A stretch of DNA of 9,080 nt. It comes from Cellvibrionales bacterium UBA1854. Lineage in GTDB: Bacteria; Pseudomonadota; Gammaproteobacteria; Pseudomonadales; Porticoccaceae. The notes beneath the pieces are model-generated. The model saw only the letters and a list, made by a program, of their open reading frames with translations, searched no databases and had not been told where the DNA came from. Position 1 is the stretch's first letter. Every line of letters starts with the position of its first letter. This document shows positions 5,601-9,080 of this stretch, piece by piece. The position numbers and the translations under genes were made by a program. The DNA is taken from contig DDII01000033.1 of NCBI GenBank assembly GCA_002338445.1, forward strand, positions 1 to 9,080. Direction: 5' to 3'.

Positions 5601-7886
5601 AAACAGTTCGAAAATTCTTACTATGTTGCTGGTTTAACTCAGGATGCACAGGATTATGGACTTCTTAAATTTAATGCTGAACATCAATTAATATGGTCAA
5701 AAGTTATTGGTGGTGCTAATTCAGATCACAATTTTGGGATGGATATTTCCAATGATGGGTTTATTTATTTATCAGGACATACCTTATCTGGAGTTGAAAA
5801 TTGGGATACGTACACTGTAAAAGTTGATCAATCGGGGGAGGTTATATGGGAAAAGAAACTCGGTAATCCCAGAGGATTTGACGCAAGATACATACATGAT
5901 GAAGCGTGGGACATAGTAGTCGGAAACAGTGGAAATATATTTGTCATTGCCGGAACTGGGGACGAGTATCAGAGTTATTCCTCATGTAATAATCAAGGAT
6001 GTTCAGATCAATGGCGGGCATATCTGATCCAATTGGACAAAGATGGAAATTTTGTATCGCAACAAACATTTTCTGCGCCTGACGGAGGTGACTGGGCCGG
6101 TGAGGCCATAGCCGCCACTGCGGATGGCGGTTTGATTATCGGTATCGACAATGGGCAGTTTGGATTTCTTAAACTTCTTCCTTCTCAAAACGTTCCTGAG
6201 GTTACCCGTGAAGATACGTTTGTCCTTCAGGGTGAGTTGAGAGGGCAAATTGAGGAATCTTTTTTCTTACACCTACTTGCTGATGGAGTGGAAGCGGAAC
6301 AACTACCAGTCGATCGGATTGGCGAATTTAATTTTTCTTACGACTTTCAAAATGGAGATCAATATTCGGTTGAATTGTCTGCTCTAGATGCCGACACTAA
6401 TTGTGAGGTCATAAACAATCAGGGATCCTTTTCTGATAGATCCATTACAGATCTAGCAGTTTATTGCAGCGTGATTCCGCCCTGTGGGAGTATTGGTTCG
6501 GATACTTCTGAGTCAGATGATATGTCGGGGACTAACTTGACGGGCATTACCGACCTAGTTGAATCGATTCAGTGTTCTGATGCGTCCTGGCGACAGGAAG
6601 CTCAACAGCGAATTGCCAGCCACAGAATGTCATCATCGGAAATTCAGGTACTGGATAAACATGGATTGCCAGTAAAAAATTTAGAGGTAAATTTTCGGTT
6701 AGTAAACCATGCTTTTGGTTTTGGGGGTCAAGTCGAATCTAAACTTTTAGCAGGGAATTCGGTGGACCCTGCTCATCCGTCGCCCGATCTTTATAAGCAA
6801 ACATATATTGATTTTGGTTTCAATCGAGCTGGATTAATAAACGGTCATAAATACAAGTTACGAAAATTTCTCTCTTCCGATGCTGAAGAGGCAATGCAAT
6901 GGTTGAGGGCCAATGATATCCCTATCAGAGGCCACACGCTGGTATGGCCCGACTTTAACAATATGGAGCCACTTATATCGATATCTGACCAGAATTTTAT
7001 CTCTCAATATAATTCAAATTTTATTGTTACGGAGTCAGATATCGCACCAAGTGAATTGTCGCCGGATCAGCTTGAAATATACATTGATTACATAATAAAT
7101 TTCCAAATTGAAAGATGGCCTAATTTAATAGAGTGGGATGTTCTTAATGAGCCGATACACAAGGGTGAATTGAGCACATCTGTGAATGCTAGACTCGAAG
7201 ATGGTATTGCAGCTGAGGTGTCTTGGTTTCAAACAGCGGAGAGACTTGAGCCAAACGCGAAAATGTTCATAAATGAATATCAAATGATATCAAATTCCCG
7301 AAATAGAACTATTCCACCCGATTTGTCAGCCTTCAAGGCCAGAATAAATACCATTTTGGCAAGAGGAGGGCCTATTGAGGGTATTGGGGTTCAGAGTCGT
7401 TTTTTTTCTGACGTCCCGCCTCAACGAATTATAGATCGCCTGGACTATTTTAGTGACCTAGAGCTTCCTATTGTTGGTACAGAATTTGAAATTAAGGGAG
7501 AAACAATCACTGAGGAAAATATACGAGTTACCATGATGGAGAGGGTACTAACTCAGTATTTTAGTCATCCAAGCGTAACATCGATCTACGTTTACACGCT
7601 TTTCGAGAATAGCAAAGTCAGCTCCAGTGGTGTTCCTTTAGAGCGGCACTTGGTGGATAGGAGTGGATCTTTAAATCTGCGGGGCAAACTTTGGTTATTT
7701 CTTACAAAGAAGCATTGGAATACTAATATCACAACACAGTTAGATCGCCATGGCAGATATAATTTGACTGGGTTTAAGGGCGAGTATGAGGCAAGAGTTT
7801 TTTCAGAGGAAGGCAACTATGAGACGATTCGCTTTCACTTAGATGACGAGAGCCACAAAACACTTGTACCCCTGAATGATGAGTGA
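2673..7886 (+). CDS. Secreted multidomain protein with two GH10 (xylanase-type) modules, dockerin-like domain and beta-propeller
   Basis: Likely endo-1,4-beta-xylanase or related beta-glycanase, acting outside the cell. There are 1737 residues from GTG 2673, or 1776 if ATG 2556 were used. Order: signal peptide with hydrophobic core and VPVLA end (1-41); FG domain (47-83); GH10 number 1 (126-421) with acid/base E237 in WDVLNEP and nucleophile E347 in ITEFD; beta tail (422-478); Asp-rich calcium repeats (485-540); dockerin-like domain (547-751); Ser-rich linker (778-806); beta-propeller (801-1171); Ig-like domain (1181-1265); second FG domain (1321-1353); GH10 number 2 (1376-1681) with E1493 and E1604; second tail (1682-1737). 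Single-module GH10 enzymes are about 350-450 residues, so this is exceptionally long. GH10 membership is clear. Xylan as the substrate is inferred from the family. No sortase signal, C-terminal sorting tag or known carbohydrate-binding module was recognised. Confidence 0.9.
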   Translation: MLDLTSFILNLRHLLIKSWRKLVWLLWGIALTLSLCVPVLADLSHRKTNLAVVIKDKAGHPLPEARLTLKMKRHAFRFGTQIRDHLVAISEDEFQILSAREKQALMDPATEQLGLAAHTPSWQDVERYREVLWNNFNHAIPTNGMQWIQYNNRGPEIVDRVVNLLKTKQFTVKGHSVVWPRDRWPTPDQFRSSASEVNPSIFYRQLLSDRLQESGILSRFSDLGIGPTITDWDVLNEPMNNSYYADVFVGAGFYPSNTETYADFFKRAKGIRPDSKLAINEYNILNAPNDNNARAYRDFIADLLAAGAPIDVIGVQAHMSRSNVDKASMLRRINILAETGLDIEITEFDTRDDASQLTPAQQKQIFRDLLDAAFESKSVIGFSMWGFWDRGHWRGNGPLFDANWEVKDEASPWFELVRNEWMTSYSNLVPDEQGRWVSTEQVFKGIYDFSVTVNGVTTEFTDYNIENDSELEFVIENIDEQLVRDSDSDGFNDDVDAFIDDSSEWYDTDLDGVGNNADLDDDGDRVSDAQEALDGTDPLDKHSCVECLKPVSGIAYHWYNHALLSSVNVGLVGLTDSSESGFSEDTISDSLGSYAFSESYSGSNSLAVSKGITSDESGSVISSSDALAALKIAVGINPNTDPDGEGPLEVLPVSPYQYIAADINMDGRVTSADALAILKMAVNLESAEPRRWVFVAEDYDFWDNESESFKMNPSDVSWDSNGAIFNYPETRVKNLVGVLMGDVNGNWIAPEGSETVAEGYFSDLVASQGGSVEQWGLGESLESSSDGGSSSDISDPNDLSSTEMTKQWFQDYSGSQEESHGHFMLATSDSGFVQVGETGFIPLGAKILVIKVDNSGALIWRKEFGDFGHNLGNSAIETDEAYWVVGSKDQDSVLLKLDKDSGDLLIERKIDLGGSDAIESLIRTSEGFIGVGYRYAVDTDNTFFTEGEGVMVVFDHQGNKLVEKDISNYLAHGYRVKQFENSYYVAGLTQDAQDYGLLKFNAEHQLIWSKVIGGANSDHNFGMDISNDGFIYLSGHTLSGVENWDTYTVKVDQSGEVIWEKKLGNPRGFDARYIHDEAWDIVVGNSGNIFVIAGTGDEYQSYSSCNNQGCSDQWRAYLIQLDKDGNFVSQQTFSAPDGGDWAGEAIAATADGGLIIGIDNGQFGFLKLLPSQNVPEVTREDTFVLQGELRGQIEESFFLHLLADGVEAEQLPVDRIGEFNFSYDFQNGDQYSVELSALDADTNCEVINNQGSFSDRSITDLAVYCSVIPPCGSIGSDTSESDDMSGTNLTGITDLVESIQCSDASWRQEAQQRIASHRMSSSEIQVLDKHGLPVKNLEVNFRLVNHAFGFGGQVESKLLAGNSVDPAHPSPDLYKQTYIDFGFNRAGLINGHKYKLRKFLSSDAEEAMQWLRANDIPIRGHTLVWPDFNNMEPLISISDQNFISQYNSNFIVTESDIAPSELSPDQLEIYIDYIINFQIERWPNLIEWDVLNEPIHKGELSTSVNARLEDGIAAEVSWFQTAERLEPNAKMFINEYQMISNSRNRTIPPDLSAFKARINTILARGGPIEGIGVQSRFFSDVPPQRIIDRLDYFSDLELPIVGTEFEIKGETITEENIRVTMMERVLTQYFSHPSVTSIYVYTLFENSKVSSSGVPLERHLVDRSGSLNLRGKLWLFLTKKHWNTNITTQLDRHGRYNLTGFKGEYEARVFSEEGNYETIRFHLDDESHKTLVPLNDE
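2811..4106 (+). other. Domain region: first FG + GH10 + beta-tail module
   Basis: Numbering is from GTG 2673. The module opens with a beta domain ending in RHAFRFG, seen ahead of many multidomain GH10 enzymes. GH10 landmarks follow: N143 in TNGMQW, H175 and W179 in KGHSVVW, E237, INEYN, Q316 and H318 in VQAHM, E347, and the aromatic-rich motif around W385 and W393. All match the standard GH10 active site except Q146, where a Lys is usual. The tail (VFKGIYDFSV) is a short beta domain also found after other GH10 domains. Very probably catalytically active. Confidence 0.85.
4125..4292 (+). other. Domain region: thrombospondin type 3-like Asp-rich calcium repeats
   Basis: Residues 485-540 carry repeated DxDxDG-type loops such as DSDSDGFNDD, DTDLDGVGNNAD and DDDGDRVSDAQE, ending in DGTDPLD. 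Such repeats bind calcium and act as stiff spacers in exported bacterial proteins. Here they separate GH10 number 1 from the dockerin-like region. Confidence 0.75.
4311..4925 (+). other. Domain region: dockerin-like domain
   Basis: Residues 547-751. A beta-rich start (VSGIAYHWYNHALLSSVNV, followed by a GSYAF turn) leads to two helix-loop units: SSSDALAALKIAVGIN, and ADINMDGRVTSADALAILKM, the latter with a good calcium loop at D662, N664, D666 and D672. This resembles dockerin type I-like domains of aerobic Gram-negative bacteria. The first calcium loop is degenerate. No cohesin partner is visible in the window, so it may not work in a cellulosome; it could be a calcium-stabilised spacer or bind an unknown partner. 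Confidence 0.65.
5073..6185 (+). other. Domain region: beta-propeller, about seven blades
   Basis: Residues 801-1171. About seven degenerate repeats of some 45-60 residues share the pattern of a buried strand, D/N-x-G turn, then W or hydrophobic-x-K. Examples are VIKVDNSGALIWRKEFG, GLLKFNAEHQLIWSKVIGG, TVKVDQSGEVIWEKKLGN and YLIQLDKDGNFVSQQ. An incomplete first repeat (KQWFQDYSGS) and the incomplete last one (FGFLKLL) could close the ring by sharing a blade. It has no visible catalytic motif; binding to a glycan or cell surface is a guess. Confidence 0.65.
6213..6467 (+). other. Domain region: Ig-like domain with Cys-ended pattern
   Basis: Residues 1181-1265. The pattern LQGELRG, then GEFNFSYDFQNGDQYSVEL, then TNCEVINNQGSF and finally LAVYC matches a small beta-sandwich repeat common in proteobacterial surface proteins. 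The two Cys residues could form a disulfide. It links the propeller to the second GH10 module through an acidic, Ser-rich stretch. Confidence 0.5.
6627..7883 (+). other. Domain region: second, diverged FG + GH10 + beta-tail module
   Basis: Numbering is from GTG 2673. It has the same plan as the first module: an FG domain ending in NHAFGFG, GH10 with H1421 and W1425 in RGHTLVW, acid/base E1493 in WDVLNEP, INEYQ, Q1574, nucleophile E1604 in GTEFE, and a tail with LTGFKGEYEARVF. Differences from the GH10 norm are R1576 for the His after the conserved Gln, Y1641 for the first C-terminal Trp, and no Trp eight residues later (V1649). Both catalytic Glu remain, so activity is possible but its strength or specificity may be altered. 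Confidence 0.8.
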
Positions 7887-8083
7887 AAAACCTTTTTTGG
7901 CGGATAACAGAATAAAATGTGTGTTGGCAATAGTAGAAATATTGTCGTTACTTTCTTTTGGTCTGAAAAGCCTATTCATTTGCGCTTGTGGCTACGTCCA
8001 GTTGCAATAGATGCAAAGTTTAGAGCAAACAGGTACATGAAGTCCAATTAGTTGGGAGGCCTGACGAAGGTGCACGTAGCTGG

Positions 8084-8116
8084 GTAAATGTAATTAATGT
8101 ATTTACTACTTATACT
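8084..8116 (+). promoter_or_regulatory. Candidate operator and -10 box for the sugar-binding gene
   Basis: The inverted repeat GTAAAT (8084-8089) and ATTTAC (8101-8106) has 8 of 11 symmetric positions pairing across 23 bases. It is followed at 8111-8116 by TATACT, a five-of-six match to the -10 consensus. No good -35 box is present, which would fit an activator-dependent promoter. In AT-rich DNA such symmetry can arise by chance. Confidence 0.25.
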
Positions 8117-8164
8117 AATTATTTAGGTCTGGTTTCGAACTACACATATGCTTTTTTTAAATAA

Positions 8165-8176
8165 TGGAAGGTTCCA
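8165..8176. promoter_or_regulatory. Small palindrome, possible operator
   Basis: TGGAA-GG-TTCCA lies about 30 bases before the sugar-binding gene start. Its arms resemble half-sites of LacI-family operators, which often control sugar genes, but the central CG of typical LacI-family sites is missing. Confidence 0.18.
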
Positions 8177-8195
8177 CTACACGCGGTAGATTTTT

Positions 8196-8200
8196 GGAGA
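8196..8200 (+). promoter_or_regulatory. Ribosome binding site of the sugar-binding gene
   Basis: GGAGA lies 7 bases before ATG 8208, an ideal distance, and fixes this start. The lipoprotein signal begins directly at this Met. Confidence 0.7.
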
Positions 8201-8207
8201 TAATTAG

Positions 8208-9080
8208 ATGATTACACGTTTAGTTCTTTGGGTCTTTTTTGTGCAAATATTGCTGTTACCAGGATGCATTGGCAATGATGGTGAAACTCTACCATCTGAA
8301 TCCCCCAGGATAGCGCTTGTTATGAAATCTCTTGCTAATGAATTTTTTGTAAATATGGCTGATGCTGCTCAAATTCATCAATCAGAGAATTCTCAGCAAT
8401 ACTCGTTGATCATCAATGGAATTCGTAATGAAAGTGATATTACTCAGCAAGTTTCTATTATTGATCAAATGATCGCTGCGCAGGTTGATGCTATTGTAAT
8501 TGCACCTGCAGATTCAAAAGCCTTGGTTCCTGCGCTAGCTCGAGCGAATCAGGCAGGCATTATTTTAGTAAATATTGACAACAGGTTAGACGCTTCGGTG
8601 TTGTCCGAATTTGATTTAGTAATTCCCCATGTAGGTCCTGATAACAAAGAGGGAGCTCGTAAAGTAGGTGACTATTTGGCAAGTATTTTGGCAGCGGGTG
8701 ATGAAGTTGCAATACTCGAGGGGATCGTGAGCTCCATTAATTCTCAGGCTCGTCGCGATGGATTTGAAGAAGCTGCGAATGCACGAGGCTTAATCATCTC
8801 TACCATACAAAGTGCTTCTTGGGAGCAAACCAAGGCTGCGGAAATTATTAGCGCAGTCCTTACTCAGCACCCAAGGCTGAAAGGTGTAATGGCCGCGAAC
8901 GACAATATGGCGCTCGGGGCATTGTCTGCTATAAAGCAGCTGGGTCGATTAGATGAGATTGAGGTGGTTGGTTTTGACAACATATCCGCAGTCAATAAAC
9001 TTGTTAGGGAAGGAGAAATATTGGCAACAGCAGACCAGCATGGGGATTTGCTCGCGGTTTACGGTATCGAGTTCGCACTG
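8208..9080 (+). CDS. RbsB-like periplasmic sugar-binding lipoprotein of an ABC importer (3' end cut off)
   Basis: The first 291 residues are seen and the frame is open at the right edge; relatives suggest some 30-40 residues are missing. It would bind a monosaccharide in the periplasm and deliver it to an ABC permease. The N-terminus is a short hydrophobic signal ending in LLPGC, so C20 is the likely lipidated residue. The fold is the ribose/galactose-type periplasmic binding protein (Peripla_BP_4-like). By-eye alignment with E. coli RbsB keeps most ligand residues: N44, F46 and F47 in ANEFF, D124 in NIDN, R182/R183, N231 in AANDNMALGAL, D257 in VVGFDN and Q277. RbsB Arg90 corresponds to N125 here, so the sugar may not be ribose. 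Position after a xylanase suggests xylose, arabinose or another pentose, which is inference. Permease and ATPase genes would be expected just beyond the window. Confidence 0.9.
   Translation, partial: MITRLVLWVFFVQILLLPGCIGNDGETLPSESPRIALVMKSLANEFFVNMADAAQIHQSENSQQYSLIINGIRNESDITQQVSIIDQMIAAQVDAIVIAPADSKALVPALARANQAGIILVNIDNRLDASVLSEFDLVIPHVGPDNKEGARKVGDYLASILAAGDEVAILEGIVSSINSQARRDGFEEAANARGLIISTIQSASWEQTKAAEIISAVLTQHPRLKGVMAANDNMALGALSAIKQLGRLDEIEVVGFDNISAVNKLVREGEILATADQHGDLLAVYGIEFAL

Larger units (their letters stand above)
7887..8207. other. AT-rich intergenic region between xylanase and sugar-binding gene
   Basis: 321 bases with no gene seen. No clear intrinsic terminator follows the xylanase stop, so read-through is possible. 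Small inverted repeats are present: TTGCA-5-TGCAA (8002-8016), GTAAAT-11-ATTTAC (8084-8106) and TGGAA-2-TTCCA (8165-8176). The most AT-rich part, about 8084-8125, is the best place for a promoter of the downstream gene. Confidence 0.5.

Noticed and set aside
7884..7905. AAAAACCTTTTTTGG after the GH10 stop as an intrinsic terminator
   Set aside because: The A and T runs would leave only a loop of about two bases and there is no GC-rich stem, so no stable terminator forms.
8177..8195. CTAC-ACGCG-GTAG followed by ATTTTT as a terminator before the sugar-binding gene
   Set aside because: The stem is only four base pairs and it sits directly in front of a ribosome binding site, where termination makes little sense.

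Overview
The window holds two complete protein genes and the 5' part of a third, all on the + strand: a Tat-exported PhoD-like phosphatase (252-1892), a very large secreted protein with two glycoside hydrolase family 10 (GH10) modules (2673-7886), and an RbsB-like sugar-binding lipoprotein (8208 to the right edge). The moderate-to-low GC content, Gram-negative style Tat and lipoprotein signals, and a dockerin-like domain joined to thrombospondin type 3-like repeats suggest a polysaccharide-degrading, probably aquatic or marine, gammaproteobacterium. That assignment is inference from protein style; no taxonomic marker gene is present.

Region by region: 1-251 is a short leader ending in a strong ribosome binding site. 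After the phosphatase comes about 780 bases with no convincing gene (1893-2672). It contains a well-formed nested hairpin followed by a T-run (2099-2153) and a weak promoter candidate (2433-2461). The giant gene follows. Its order is signal peptide, an N-terminal 'FG' beta domain with GH10 number 1 and a short C-terminal beta tail, calcium-type Asp-rich repeats, a dockerin-like domain, a Ser-rich linker, a roughly seven-bladed beta-propeller, an Ig-like domain, then a second complete FG + GH10 + tail module. A 321-base AT-rich spacer (7887-8207) with small inverted repeats precedes the sugar-binding gene.

The likely joint role of the last two genes is beta-1,4-xylan (or related beta-glycan) use: the exported enzyme cuts the polymer outside the cell and the lipoprotein feeds a monosaccharide or small product to an ABC importer whose other subunits would lie beyond the right edge. 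The phosphatase has no visible functional link to them.

The most notable item is the giant GH10 protein. It repeats an entire three-part module at both ends. The second copy keeps both catalytic glutamates but has lost a conserved active-site His and the two usual Trp residues, and a propeller separates the two copies.
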